From contig NZ_BCQW01000009.1 in the NCBI RefSeq assembly GCF_001552275.1, positions 1-64,000 on the forward strand: 64,000 bases of DNA, read 5' to 3'. The notes beneath the pieces were generated by a model that saw only the letters and a list, made by a program, of their open reading frames with translations, was not told the DNA's origin and searched no databases. Position 1 is the first letter of the stretch; every line of letters begins with the position of its first letter. The position numbers were made by a program, and so were the translations under genes. The DNA is from Amphibacillus sediminis NBRC 103570 (GTDB lineage: Bacteria > Bacillota > Bacilli > Bacillales > Amphibacillaceae). Below, piece after piece: positions 1 through 8,889 of the stretch.

Positions 1-84
1 TCATAGCTTATATGATGTAAATGAATTAAACAAATTCTATCTTCTACTTTATAATTTAAACTACATAGCTAACAAAAGTAGATA

Positions 85-501
85 TTATTTGGTGACTTCC
101 AAACTTTGAATCAAGGTATGACCAAAGATAATACTAAAAATTATAGCGACATATCGTATTTCAATCATATTTATATTTACAATGTTAATATTTAGCGAAA
201 ACAACAAAGTAACCCAAACGTAAGGTAGGGACAGAATGAATGATGGAATACCTAAAATGAACAAGCTGATCTTATTAATTTTCAGATTGCCTTTTAGGGA
301 AATAAGAGAATTGAATAGACCTAATAAAAAGCCAATTGCTCCAAAACAAATAAAGATTAAAAAATTTAAGTAAAGGTAGTTATGTTCTAATGATGACTGA
401 ACTTGTAATTCGTAATTTCTTAATAAAAAAATTACCACAGTTATTAATAAAATAATAAGAAACAAGTTAGCAGAATACTTTAATATTAATTTATTTTTCA
501 A
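85..501 (-). CDS. Hypothetical four-helix membrane protein
   Basis: Family not recognised. I place the start at a TTG (complement of 499-501), preceded at the right distance by GAGGAG; an upstream in-frame ATG at 561 would add 20 residues without a ribosome site. The product is about 138 residues with four hydrophobic segments: one near the N-terminus (YSANLFLIILLITVVIFLLR), one around YLYLNFLIFICFGAIGFLLG, one around LFILGIPSFILSLPYVWVTL and one around YVAIIFSIIFG. There are no charged catalytic motifs and no signal-peptide cleavage site. It is very AT-rich and sits next to insertion-sequence debris, so it may be accessory. Nothing visible assigns a function. Confidence 0.6.
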   Translation of the reverse strand: MKNKLILKYSANLFLIILLITVVIFLLRNYELQVQSSLEHNYLYLNFLIFICFGAIGFLLGLFNSLISLKGNLKINKISLFILGIPSFILSLPYVWVTLLFSLNINIVNINMIEIRYVAIIFSIIFGHTLIQSLEVTK

Positions 502-561
502 TATTATCACTCCTCGTATATTATATTTAATCCCATCATTTGGACTCACTATTTTACTCAT

Positions 562-1011
562 TAGACCTGTAATAAAAAAAATACTTGGACGTCTTGTGAT
601 GTTCCCTAGATAATGGTCCTAAAGATCATTTGGGACAATTATGTTCACTCCTGTGGCCAACCATATGACTGGTTTCCAGTTACGTGCGGAACCTCCTACT
701 CACAGTCTGTGCACTCTGTCACTCGAACTTGGATGGTAGTAACTCCAAGGTGGCTTTCGATACAGAGATATTACGGATAACGAGGTTGATCGGCGTTCAC
801 ACTAGGGATATTTCAAGGCGTCTAAGATAGGTTCCAATTTCTAATTTTAGAAAGGAAGGGAGGGAGGGAGGGAGTCCCCCATGCGATCGATGGACAACCT
901 TAGAAGTATTAAAGATTGCCTTAGAATCCACTTCCGTGTAGTTTTCATCCAACCATTATTTCATAAGGATGAGATCATTATAAAGTTAATTTTATCATAA
1001 TATTCACTAAA
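562..1011. other. Unassigned non-coding stretch with G-rich tract
   Basis: No convincing gene on either strand. The part from about 590 to 840 is less AT-rich than its surroundings and looks constrained, but I cannot match it to an RNA or insertion-sequence end I know. At 858-872 there are four GGG runs separated by single A residues, a minimal G-quadruplex motif, followed by a CCCCC run at 876-880. It lies between a membrane-protein gene and transposase remnants, so it may be the end of a decayed mobile element. Confidence 0.4.
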
Positions 1012-1335
1012 TTACAACAATTGTAAAATAAAATTCATAAATTTTCCCAAAAAAATATCAGTTAATTCCCATAAATGCAGTGTTATCAAGAGATTAACTC
1101 CTATACGGGTCATGGGTTGGTTGGTTTCCATTCCTTTTTTGTTGGAATAGGCGTGATTTTCTTGGTATTGACGTGCTCCTACATCTTTGAGATAGACTGG
1201 ATAATATTTCCGTTGTGACGTGATCTGTTGCTTCGCCCCTCGCCGTAGTTCTCTTGAAATCGTTGATTGGTTAATCCCGAGTGCTTCAGCCATTTTTATT
1301 TGCATGTCGTTACCTGAACGCGTCATTTCATTCAA
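1012..1335 (-). pseudogene. IS30-family transposase N-terminal remnant
   Basis: The first 75 or so residues read like the N-terminal helix-turn-helix of IS30-type transposases: MAEALGINQSTISRELRRG is the recognition-helix region, followed by a YYPVYLKDVGARQYQ stretch typical of the family. After about residue 78 the sequence changes to an unrelated AT-rich, hydrophobic tail and stops. The DDE catalytic domain (several hundred residues) is missing, so this is a truncated, inactive copy. It abuts another transposase remnant on the opposite strand, indicating nested or successive insertions. Confidence 0.7.
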
Positions 1336-1359
1336 GCCGCCGCGTTGAAGGGCAGATAG

Positions 1360-1931
1360 GTGTTTAAAGGATGGTGAGATTTCTTATAGTCAAGAGATTG
1401 AGATCATTGAACAAGAAACTACCCTCACTGCCTATCCAAAAATAAAAGAGACATTAAATCAACTCAGAGAAACCGAGAATGACGACATCTCGAAATAAAG
1501 AAAATGAATTTTCATTCAATAAGGACGCAGGTATGTATGTGTTTAAAGATGGACATATGACGATATGGAAGGCACGTCAAGAGAAGAAGGATGTGTCCAA
1601 GAATCAGACAGATACTTACTAATTTTGATGTAGGAGAAGTGTCGATTTACCCGTTAAGAGAGGGGTGTTATAAACTTGGTGCTAAAACGAAACCTATTCC
1701 GTTTCGATCAAATCTGACAAGTATAGCGCTCAAGCTCAGTTTCAAGAGATCGACACCTTTAAACAAAAACGAAAGACGCTATAAATTACAGCGAAAAATA
1801 GTAAATTAAAGTGTAGACACGGGTATGATATTTCAAAATTCACTGGTCTAATCGAAATGGAATTACAAGGAGCCATGACGGTATTCGCCATTAATCTCAA
1901 GAGAATATTGAAATTAATGAGATTAAAATAA
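1360..1931 (+). pseudogene. Frameshifted IS1182-family transposase C-terminal remnant
   Basis: Three reading frames must be joined to recover the protein. Segment one (about 1361-1498) ends TENDDISK. Segment two (1479-1621) contains FNKDAGMYVFKDGHMTIWKA. Segment three (from about 1620) contains FDVGEV, YPLREGCYKLGAKTK and, after further shifts, HGYDIS, TGLIEMELQGAMTVFAINL and KRILKL up to a stop near 1931. The CPLREGCY-like cysteine motif and the HGYD...GLI...QGAM...NLKRI tail are typical of IS1182/IS1182-like DDE transposases. With several frameshifts and no N-terminal half, it is dead. Confidence 0.75.
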
Positions 1932-1955
1932 GGAAAAGAATGTCTAAGTATCCAT

Positions 1956-1998
1956 AAAAAGCCGACTTAAATTAAAAAAATTCTAAGTCGGCTTTTTT
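1956..1998 (-). terminator. Intrinsic terminator of mecA
   Basis: AAAAAGCCGACTTA and TAAGTCGGCTTTTTT form a near-perfect hairpin flanked by A and T runs, so it can work in both directions. It lies downstream of mecA on the minus strand and just after the transposase remnant on the plus strand. Confidence 0.85.
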
Positions 1999-2056
1999 CT
2001 ACTGAATTTTTTGCACCACTGAAAGTTTTTCAGTAGTCTCCCTGTAGAGGCGGAGT

Positions 2057-2734
2057 TTAATTAAAGTACTGTCGAACTTGGGTAAGTGCATTCTCCGAAA
2101 AAATAACGTTACCGTATTCCTCCACTAGTGGAAACGCTTCTTTAACACCCTTCCCATATTCTTTAATGATGCTCATTAAATCATCCTGTTTATCAATCGT
2201 TATAACCGTGTCATCAAATGAAAGTTTTAAAAGATAACGATCCTGATAATGATATAATTGATCTAAGACACCATCATGCTGACCAAATTGGTGACTTAAT
2301 TGAATGATATCCTCAAAATCATCAAATGCAACCATATTATGCACATATCGGTCATCTTCATTTTCATCATCATCATCTAAATCGTCAGCTTGGCCAAACT
2401 TCTCTTCAAGTAAATCTTCTAGCTTGTCATCAAATTGTTTATCTCCAACAGCAGATTCTAAAGGTAACTCTAAATTTTGTCCATCTTTAGAAAGCTGGGC
2501 CTTCGTCACTGTAATCTCTAATCCCTTTTCTAAAGCTTGTACTTGAATCCAAAGAGGGCCCTCAATGTCAAAGTCTTCTTCTTTATGATCAGCTTCCTCC
2601 ATAACTTGCCAAAACAATTGTTCACTGCGCTCACGATTATACCAAATCTCTTCTCGATTAAAACCACGGTCTTCAATATCGATATAGGATATATAAAATT
2701 TAATTGTATTTTCATTTATTCTCTCTATTTCCAT
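2057..2734 (-). CDS. mecA: Adaptor protein MecA
   Basis: MecA is the adaptor that delivers substrates such as ComK to the ClpC unfoldase and ClpP protease and that also modulates competence and biofilm control. The 225-residue product begins MEIERINENTIKFYIS, followed by the IDIEDRGF and EIWYNRERSEQLFWQVMEEA segments characteristic of the N-terminal substrate-binding part. It has a very acidic linker near residues 105-127 (DDLDDDDENED) and a C-terminal ClpC-binding half. Length matches the family (about 218-240). Upstream on the same strand lies spx, as in B. subtilis. That supports the assignment, because Spx is itself a Clp-protease substrate. Confidence 0.95.
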   Translation of the reverse strand: MEIERINENTIKFYISYIDIEDRGFNREEIWYNRERSEQLFWQVMEEADHKEEDFDIEGPLWIQVQALEKGLEITVTKAQLSKDGQNLELPLESAVGDKQFDDKLEDLLEEKFGQADDLDDDDENEDDRYVHNMVAFDDFEDIIQLSHQFGQHDGVLDQLYHYQDRYLLKLSFDDTVITIDKQDDLMSIIKEYGKGVKEAFPLVEEYGNVIFSENALTQVRQYFN

Positions 2735-2897
2735 TATTCACTCCCCCTTTAAGCAGGTGATCTATTATAGATAAAGCTCCAATTACAAAAGAATCCCCTC
2801 AAATTGAAGCCATTTTAAGCTTATGATAAATCTATATTGACTATTAATTTTAACTTATTTTTAATAAATTGTCATCTCTTACAATGATAACATAACA

Positions 2898-2926
2898 GAA
2901 AAACGCAACCCTAACAAGAGGTTGCG
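2898..2926 (-). terminator. Intrinsic terminator of spx
   Basis: On the minus strand CGCAACC and GGTTGCG form a 7-bp stem with a 9-nt loop followed by a run of T. It lies 20 bp after the spx stop codon and separates spx from mecA transcription. Confidence 0.85.
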
Positions 2927-2947
2927 TAAATATAGTAAACAATAGCC

Positions 2948-3343
2948 CTAGTTAACCATTTTCTGTGCTTCACGTAATTGAAAAGTTCTTACTTTTCGAG
3001 GTAAGAATCGACGAATCTCATCTTCATTATAACCTACTTGAAGACGTTTTTCATCAATAATAATCGGACGACGTAAAATGCCTGGATTAGACTGGATAAT
3101 GTTAATTAAATCCTTTAGTGGCATTTGCTCAATATCGACTTCAAGCTTTTGGAATACTTTGGAACGTGTTGAAATAATTTCATCAGTTCCATCCTCAGTC
3201 ATACGTAGAATTTCCTTGATCTCATCAAGGGACAACGCATCGGAGAAAATATTTCTTTCATGATATGGAATATCATGCTCTTCTAGCCATGCCTTTGCTT
3301 TCCGACAAGATGTACAGCTTGGTGAGGTATAAAGTGTTACCAT
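2948..3343 (-). CDS. spx: Redox-sensing transcriptional regulator Spx
   Basis: Spx binds the RNA polymerase alpha subunit and switches on thiol-oxidative-stress genes. It belongs to the ArsC/Spx thioredoxin-fold family. The 131-residue product has the N-terminal redox switch Cys10-Thr-Ser-Cys13 ([15 protein letters not shown]), the [19 protein letters not shown] segment that contacts alpha, and the [21 protein letters not shown] stretch. Length equals the B. subtilis protein. The neighbours yjbC (upstream) and mecA (downstream) reproduce the known gene order. The C-terminus ends in REAQKMVN, in place of the LAN end recognised by ClpXP in B. subtilis, so turnover signals may differ. Confidence 0.95.
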   Translation of the reverse strand: MVTLYTSPSCTSCRKAKAWLEEHDIPYHERNIFSDALSLDEIKEILRMTEDGTDEIISTRSKVFQKLEVDIEQMPLKDLINIIQSNPGILRRPIIIDEKRLQVGYNEDEIRRFLPRKVRTFQLREAQKMVN

Positions 3344-3703
3344 TGAACTTCACTCCTCAATATAATAAAAAATTTTTTAACTAATTAATTTTAGGATTTA
3401 TTAAATTAAAATGAATTTAATTTAAACCTCTAATTCTAAGTATACTACACCTTTTGTCTTTGCGATAGGGGGGGACACATTTTTACTCATAATTTACACA
3501 AATTAACGCTAATTTAATTCGTTACACAGGATATACCCTTATGATCTATCATTTAAACACTTTTGATAAAAATATTTATCATTTTTAAAATTAGGTTAAA
3601 TAAATAAAAATGATCACTGCACTGTGCTAAGCTTTTCTCAACTAACACCTATAAAAATGATTTTAATTGAAAATAAAAAAGAACGCAAGTTCGAATCCTA
3701 TTC
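3344..3703. other. AT-rich intergenic region upstream of spx
   Basis: About 360 bp between spx and the yjbC-like gene, both on the minus strand. It is very AT-rich, has no gene and presumably carries the spx promoters. A GGGGGGG run lies near 3469. I cannot pick a single convincing -35/-10 pair. Confidence 0.4.
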
Positions 3704-4300
3704 CTATTTTTTCCTGATTGAATGATTTAAACCTGTAAAAATATCCTCTGTTTGATGTTCTGTGCTATAGGATAGGACGTCATCAACACTTTGGTAAGAC
3801 TGACCATACATCTCTTTATCTTTATAAGTATGAATATTTTCATACATGTGTCGCATTTGTTTGTAGATGGTTTCCTCATCTTGATTGTTAGGCGACCAAT
3901 AAAGAATTTCGAGTCGACTATTTTGATTAGTTGCTAGAGAGCGTCTGCTGTAGCCAATTGAATTAGCATGCGTAAAGCCTTCTCGTTGATAAAAGTGTAG
4001 TCGCTTGGCTGTATCCGAATCTGAATAATCAATCGGCTCTACCTCAAGTATAATAGGCTTTTGCTTTGATTTAAGCTTTTCAATCAATTGATGACCAATC
4101 CCCTTACCTCGGGCACTTGAGGCAACATACAAATAATCAATAAAAATGAACTCTTCAAATTCAGCATACATCATCACATGCTCTTGACCCTCATCTTTAT
4201 AATAGACGTCTCCTTTTTCCTTTAGTAACGTCTCCATATGCTTTTTAGACTTCATTTCATGTACTGGGAAGTATTCATTTAATTTCTCAAACCAATCCAT
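3704..4300 (-). CDS. yjbC: GNAT N-acetyltransferase, YjbC-like
   Basis: Predicted acetyl-CoA-dependent N-acetyltransferase of the GNAT fold; substrate unknown. Of its 198 residues, positions about 45-120 carry the fold: FIDYLYVASSARGKGIG contains the R/Q-x-x-G-x-G/A acetyl-CoA pyrophosphate-binding motif (ARGKGIG), and LHFYQREGF is the usual beta6-alpha4 region. The C-terminal 60 residues are charged and probably form helices. Position upstream of spx and the length match YjbC of B. subtilis, which lies in a stress-inducible operon with spx. Start ATG follows a GGAGG-like site (AAGGAGG). Confidence 0.8.
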   Translation of the reverse strand: MDWFEKLNEYFPVHEMKSKKHMETLLKEKGDVYYKDEGQEHVMMYAEFEEFIFIDYLYVASSARGKGIGHQLIEKLKSKQKPIILEVEPIDYSDSDTAKRLHFYQREGFTHANSIGYSRRSLATNQNSRLEILYWSPNNQDEETIYKQMRHMYENIHTYKDKEMYGQSYQSVDDVLSYSTEHQTEDIFTGLNHSIRKK

Positions 4301-4420
4301 GACTTAACCTCCTTCTCAAGCATTAAAAAAGCTCCTTTATTCACTTATTATGATTCTCTCTTTTTGAAAACGAGATTTTTTTGCATGACCCTTTAACTCT
4401 CTAGCTCAAATGTTAATCCT

Positions 4421-4454
4421 AAAAAAAGCTCCTCCTCATGATGAAGAAGAGCTT
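4421..4454 (-). terminator. Intrinsic terminator
   Basis: AAGCTCCTCCTCAT/ATGAAGAAGAGCTT hairpin with a T7 run on the minus strand, 6 bp after the stop of the glycoside-hydrolase-like gene. Confidence 0.85.
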
Positions 4455-4459
4455 AAAGG

Positions 4460-5680
4460 TCAATCTAAAGGCGTATAGTCTACTCCTTTAGTATAGACAT
4501 TTCCAGCGTTCCATAACAAAAATTCATCAATCCCATTTTCATTTAAGGCACGAATTTGTGCTTCAACCTCGTCAACACCATAGGTAAAGGCCGGACCACT
4601 ATATAACCAAGTTGCACTAAAATCCTGAATCCAAGGTCGAGATATCGGTCTTTCCTCAAGTCTATCCAACACTTCATTCTCTAACTTACTATATGCATCG
4701 ACAAGACGATAAGGCTCCTTATCAGGGAAGTCAATACCAAAATGTGGTGTCCAGTGACTAGGATAAATCATTGACGAGATAACATCAACGTTTTCAGAAA
4801 TTCTTGAGAAATTTTGACCAATACCTGGTGTTTCTTCTACAGTTACTGCATAACCAAAAATATCAACAGAAACATCTACACCGTAAGGTTTTAATTGTTC
4901 CCGAGCGTAGGCGACAAAATCTGTCACAGCCTCTACTCGTTTTTGAACACCATCCATGTCAACATCTTTATAATCACCCTGTGAGTATTCTAAATCTTGT
5001 TCTCGAAGTTCAAAGCCCTCTGGATATCTCACATAATCGAATTGAATATCCTGAAAGCCCATTTCAGCAGCCATAATAGCAATATTAACGTTATATTCCC
5101 ATACCTCTTTCTGATACGGATTAACGAATGCTTCCCCACGATTGTTAACCCAAACCTCTCCATTTTCTAAGAATGATAGGTCTGGTCTATTTTTAGCTAA
5201 CAAACTGTCCTTAAACACAACTACTCGTGCAATTGGATATATTTGATGTTGCTCTAAAATCTCCATCATCTTACTTGGGTCTTTAATATAATTTTGCGCT
5301 ATATCATAATAAGGTGAGTCTTCATCAGGGATAAAGGTTAAATTACCATGGTCATCTTTAATATCAATCACCATTGTATTTAATTCAGTATCATTAACAA
5401 GATCGAGTAGTTCATTAAAACGAGAGCCACCAGCTGAATGACCTGTTAAATAAATCCCTCTAACGGCCTCTGGATAAGAAAAGTTAAGACCAGAGTCATA
5501 TGTAAATCTTGCTAATCGCTTTACTTGCTCAGGAATGGCTAAATGTATTTCTTTTTTATCATAATCACGTGCTAAAAGGTGCTCGCCCTCTTCTGCTTGT
5601 AATACTGTTGAGAATGATATCAGCATCAGTCCAACTAAGGTGCACACTACTAGCCAATTACTTCTAAGCTGTCTACTCAT
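4460..5680 (-). CDS. Secreted putative glycoside hydrolase (DUF4015)
   Basis: The product has 406 residues with an N-terminal signal sequence (hydrophobic residues about 10-26, plausible cleavage after LQA-EEG). The rest resembles the DUF4015 family, a TIM-barrel group related to glycosyl hydrolases. Recognisable segments are RGIYLTGHSAG, MVIDIKDDHGNLTF, ARVVVFKD, EVWEYNVNIA, FDYVRYPE (carrying the conserved acidic residue on a strand), VSVDIFGYAV, VDVISSMIYPSHW and PWIQDFSATW. These are the usual order of conserved blocks. Substrate is not known. It is probably exported to the cell surface. It forms its own transcription unit between terminators. Confidence 0.75.
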   Translation of the reverse strand: MSRQLRSNWLVVCTLVGLMLISFSTVLQAEEGEHLLARDYDKKEIHLAIPEQVKRLARFTYDSGLNFSYPEAVRGIYLTGHSAGGSRFNELLDLVNDTELNTMVIDIKDDHGNLTFIPDEDSPYYDIAQNYIKDPSKMMEILEQHQIYPIARVVVFKDSLLAKNRPDLSFLENGEVWVNNRGEAFVNPYQKEVWEYNVNIAIMAAEMGFQDIQFDYVRYPEGFELREQDLEYSQGDYKDVDMDGVQKRVEAVTDFVAYAREQLKPYGVDVSVDIFGYAVTVEETPGIGQNFSRISENVDVISSMIYPSHWTPHFGIDFPDKEPYRLVDAYSKLENEVLDRLEERPISRPWIQDFSATWLYSGPAFTYGVDEVEAQIRALNENGIDEFLLWNAGNVYTKGVDYTPLD

Positions 5681-5972
5681 AAATTTTACCCCCTGCTGTC
5701 TTAGCTTAGTCAGATTGTTATATAAATTTGACTATATAATGACTTTTATCTCTATTATAATAAAGATAATGACTTAATGATAGAAGATCTGACAATTTCC
5801 AATAAAAAGTACTATGTAATTCTATTGTATGCCATTGATAAATGGTTACTCTACATTTTTCTAGGTAAAGCTTAACGTTTATGTTCCAATTTGTAGAAAA
5901 AACATTTATTATCTCTTACCCTAAATAATCTATCTTCAAACATTGACTATATTCAGTAAATACAAGCTTATC

Positions 5973-6150
5973 AAATGCGCCCAGATTTTCGAGCTTCTCT
6001 CGAAAAATTTCCACTTAACATCAGCGTCATCCGCCGGAGGCTTTTACTTGATTCAGCCGAGGCTGGTATCCCACTGATGCAAGACAAATAGGCATTCATC
6101 TCTCCACTTTTAGAAGGTAGAAGTGGAAGACTTCTGCTAGATCAAGTAAA
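5973..6150 (+). repeat. R2 interspersed repeat, copy a (divergent)
   Basis: Copy of the R2 element shared with 9468-9656 and 26641-26831. It keeps CCGCCGGAGGCTTTTACTTG, GACAAATAGGCATTCATCTC and the short hairpin CCACTT...AAGTGG. The long-range arms TTTTACTTGAT and ATCAAGTAAAA pair perfectly although their sequence differs from other copies. It ends directly at the terminator of the oligopeptide-binding-protein gene. Confidence 0.7.
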
Positions 6151-6185
6151 AAAAGCCCCAAGGATCAAATCCTTTGGGGTTTTTC
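6151..6185 (-). terminator. Intrinsic terminator of the peptide-binding protein gene
   Basis: AAAAGCCCCAAGGAT/ATCCTTTGGGGTTTTT hairpin with A and T runs on its two sides. It lies 5 bp beyond the stop codon at 6190. Confidence 0.9.
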
Positions 6186-6189
6186 CCTA

Positions 6190-7977
6190 TTATTCAGCTT
6201 TTGACGCAGAATCCTTATTTACAGCTAATTGATGGCGATAAAGACCTGCCGATGGATGAAAATCAACGGCATAATTAAGAACACGGTTATTGGCGGCGAC
6301 TAATTTGACTCGATATAAGGTCGGAAACACAGGGATATCATCGACCATTAACTGCTGCCATTGACGATATACATCTTGACGATATTGTTGATCAAAAGCA
6401 GCTTCAGATAGCCCTTCCGCGATTAAACGATCATTTTCTTTACTTGCATAACGAGAATAGTTGAAAGCAGATTGACGGCCATATAAATTTTGCGGATTGA
6501 CATCAGCTCCAACCGTCCATGCTGCCAAATAGATATCCATTTCGGGATCATCTGCTCCAATTCGGTCATAGAACCCATTAAATTCTTGTAAACGACCATC
6601 TAACAATTGGACATTTAAGCCAACTTCTTCCCAAGCTTGGATATAATAACGCGTGAGCGGTTCAGCTGTGTCACCGCCAGACATAGAGGCAAAGTTAATA
6701 ACAAGCTTATTGCCGTCTGGATCTTCGCGAAAGCCATCTCCATCGATATCTAAATAGCCCGCTTGATCTAAAATCCGATTTGCTTCATCTGGATCATAGG
6801 TTGGTGTTTCAATGCTATCGTCATGATAGGCTGGGTGCGAAGGTGGGATAAGTGTGGTTGCATTCCAGCGTAATCCATTATAATAATTCGCACCAACGCT
6901 ATCATTATCGACTGCATACCACATCGCACGACGCAAATTGACATCCGCCATTTTAGCATCAGGATCTGGCACGACCTCCCCTCCATCATCATCCCATGCT
7001 CCAAGCTTAAAACCAAGGTATATATACGAGAGATCAATATCGGCTAGAAACTCTACGTTTGACATATCACTGTGGTCAACATATTGATCAGCTGGGAATG
7101 AACTAACCAGATCTACTTCTCCATTTTTTAAAGATTGAGCAACAACTTCTGGGCTAACAACGCGAATAGTTAAACCATCAAGGTTAGGCTCTCCGCGCCA
7201 ATAATCATCATTTTTCACCAGTGTTACCGATTCACCTGGTGTAATATTTTCTACTTTAAACGGTCCAAATCCAATTGGGTATCGTCGAACTGCATCGGAT
7301 GCGGACATATCTGATACTTCATACTGTGAAAAGATATGCTTAGGTAATGGATATGCCCAAATCCCACTTGATAACAGCGCTGGAGTAAACTGTTGATAAG
7401 TAATTTTTAATATCTTATCATCAATGATCTCCAGCCCAGAAATCGTATCGGCTTCTCCTGTCCGATACGCTTCCATTCCTTCGACACTACTTAAGGCTTG
7501 AGAGTAACGGGGACCATCATAATCTGGATGACCTACCACTTCATATGCATATGCCCAATCTTCTGCAGTAACTGGCTCTCCATCATGCCAATTAACCTGA
7601 TCACGAATAGTAAAAGTAATGGACTTGTCCTCATGATCTACTTCAAAAGTGGCAGCTCCATCCTGAGTATATTTATAATCTTCATCAAAATCTAATAGTG
7701 ATTCATCAAACCAACGGATGATTTCCGCATCAGGATTACCTGAATAGAAATTAAAATTTAACGTTCCCTCGAAAGGAGTGTCTGTTACTAGACCGAAATT
7801 AATGACTCCTCCATCAATCGCCTCGCCTTGATTAGTTTTGACTGAAGAAAAGTGATCAATGGAATAAACGATAGCCTGATCACTTGACTCGTGCTCGTCC
7901 CTTATTTGGTTGTTACACGCACTAATAACAGCCATCGACATACAGATCATCGCTAAAAATAATTTATTAACTTGCAT
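6190..7977 (-). CDS. Oligopeptide ABC transporter substrate-binding lipoprotein
   Basis: Family 5 extracellular solute-binding protein (OppA/AppA/DppA type) that captures peptides for an ABC importer. The 595-residue product starts with a lipoprotein signal ending in the lipobox VISAC (Cys21). It has conserved blocks: FNFYSGNPDAEIIRWFDESL, IRDQVNWHDGEPVTAEDWAY (family signature), the FGPFKV block, AMWYAVDND and DIYLAAWTVGADVNPQ. No permease or ATPase genes are next to it, so it is an orphan here and must share a transporter encoded elsewhere. In B. subtilis the opp operon lies in the same position between trpS and yjbC, so this may be the remainder of that operon. Confidence 0.88.
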   Translation of the reverse strand: MQVNKLFLAMICMSMAVISACNNQIRDEHESSDQAIVYSIDHFSSVKTNQGEAIDGGVINFGLVTDTPFEGTLNFNFYSGNPDAEIIRWFDESLLDFDEDYKYTQDGAATFEVDHEDKSITFTIRDQVNWHDGEPVTAEDWAYAYEVVGHPDYDGPRYSQALSSVEGMEAYRTGEADTISGLEIIDDKILKITYQQFTPALLSSGIWAYPLPKHIFSQYEVSDMSASDAVRRYPIGFGPFKVENITPGESVTLVKNDDYWRGEPNLDGLTIRVVSPEVVAQSLKNGEVDLVSSFPADQYVDHSDMSNVEFLADIDLSYIYLGFKLGAWDDDGGEVVPDPDAKMADVNLRRAMWYAVDNDSVGANYYNGLRWNATTLIPPSHPAYHDDSIETPTYDPDEANRILDQAGYLDIDGDGFREDPDGNKLVINFASMSGGDTAEPLTRYYIQAWEEVGLNVQLLDGRLQEFNGFYDRIGADDPEMDIYLAAWTVGADVNPQNLYGRQSAFNYSRYASKENDRLIAEGLSEAAFDQQYRQDVYRQWQQLMVDDIPVFPTLYRVKLVAANNRVLNYAVDFHPSAGLYRHQLAVNKDSASKAE

Positions 7978-8230
7978 TAGTTCTGGCCTCCTCAGACCGA
8001 TTATCAGTTTTTTAAGAAAGTATTACTATTTTTGAATATCATTCGACTAGAATAGCATGATTATATTGGATTAATCTTTAAAAAGCAATCCATTATTAAT
8101 GGTTTACAAAACCAACACTTTTTGGGTATGTATTCAGAAGTCTAGATTAGAAACGAGCCAACAAATAAGGAGTTTCGATTTAATAGTCATCTACAACATG
8201 GTGACAATTTTCTCACTATCGCTGCCAAAT
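7978..8230. other. Intergenic region upstream of the binding-protein gene
   Basis: No gene found. It should hold the promoter of the minus-strand binding-protein gene. A GGAGG-type ribosome site directly precedes that start (complement of about 7986-7993). Confidence 0.4.
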
Positions 8231-8268
8231 AAAAAGTAGCTAAATCAACAAGATAAGCTACTTTTTTT
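8231..8268 (-). terminator. Intrinsic terminator of the HesB-like gene
   Basis: AAAAAGTAGCT and AGCTACTTTTTTT arms separated by about 18 nt. The A and T flanks allow bidirectional use. Confidence 0.85.
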
Positions 8269-8279
8269 AAATCAATCAT

Positions 8280-8576
8280 CTATCTCTTAAAGTAAGAATA
8301 CATCACCTCGTCCTGATCTTTTTGATAATCAACAGTTAAATCGTGTCCATCGAAAAACCAAAGATCATTTGACTCAATTACAAAGTGCATCCCGCCTTGT
8401 TCAACAATGACCGCTGGATCAATTACCTGATCAACTTTAGAAAAGGACAATGCAAAATTTTCTTGGACCGGACTGCTACCATAAATCCGCGGATGAAATT
8501 TAACATACTCTGTTTCAGCCACACCAACGTCATCTTTAAACCATTCTTCTGCAGCTTTTGATAAAGTTATTTGCAT
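8280..8576 (-). CDS. HesB/YneR-family protein
   Basis: The 98-residue product resembles the YneR group of HesB-like proteins: ITLSKAAEEWFKDD, a YVKFHPRIYGSSPVQENFAL block, GGMHFVIESNDLWFFDGHDL and a short acidic tail. Family members have the A-type iron-sulfur-carrier fold, but this one has no cysteine at all, as in YneR, so it is unlikely to carry an Fe-S cluster. Function unknown. Start ATG follows AAAGGAGG. It is transcribed alone, divergent from trpS. Confidence 0.8.
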   Translation of the reverse strand: MQITLSKAAEEWFKDDVGVAETEYVKFHPRIYGSSPVQENFALSFSKVDQVIDPAVIVEQGGMHFVIESNDLWFFDGHDLTVDYQKDQDEVMYSYFKR

Positions 8577-8845
8577 CGATGCGCTAACCTCCTTTGCTCC
8601 ATCTCAAAATCATCATAGCTACTATTGAAAATATCACCAAATGCTAAATGCCATATCTTAATGATTGGCTTGTTTCAAATTCAGCTAATTTAAATACGCA
8701 CTTCACTTATCGGACTTCTTAATCATTACGATATCATTTAAGAGATACTTAATCAACTTGAGTATTTAAAAAGCTTACTAGTGGATAAGATTAGGTTATG
8801 CATGAAACAAAGAAGGATACGTCTCAATCGTGCTGATCGTATCCT

Positions 8846-8873
8846 TGCATATCTAAATGATTATGCTATAATT
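8846..8873 (+). promoter_or_regulatory. Promoter of the T-box-trpS transcript
   Basis: TTGCAT (8846-8851) and TATAAT (8868-8873) with 16 bp spacing, a good housekeeping sigma-A promoter. It lies just upstream of the T-box leader. Confidence 0.75.
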
Positions 8874-8889
8874 TTAGTAATTAAATGAG

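Noticed and set aside
1591-1809. Independent 72-codon gene inside the IS1182 remnant
   Set aside because: Its sequence is a piece of the frameshifted transposase (YPLREGCYKLGAK), not a separate protein.
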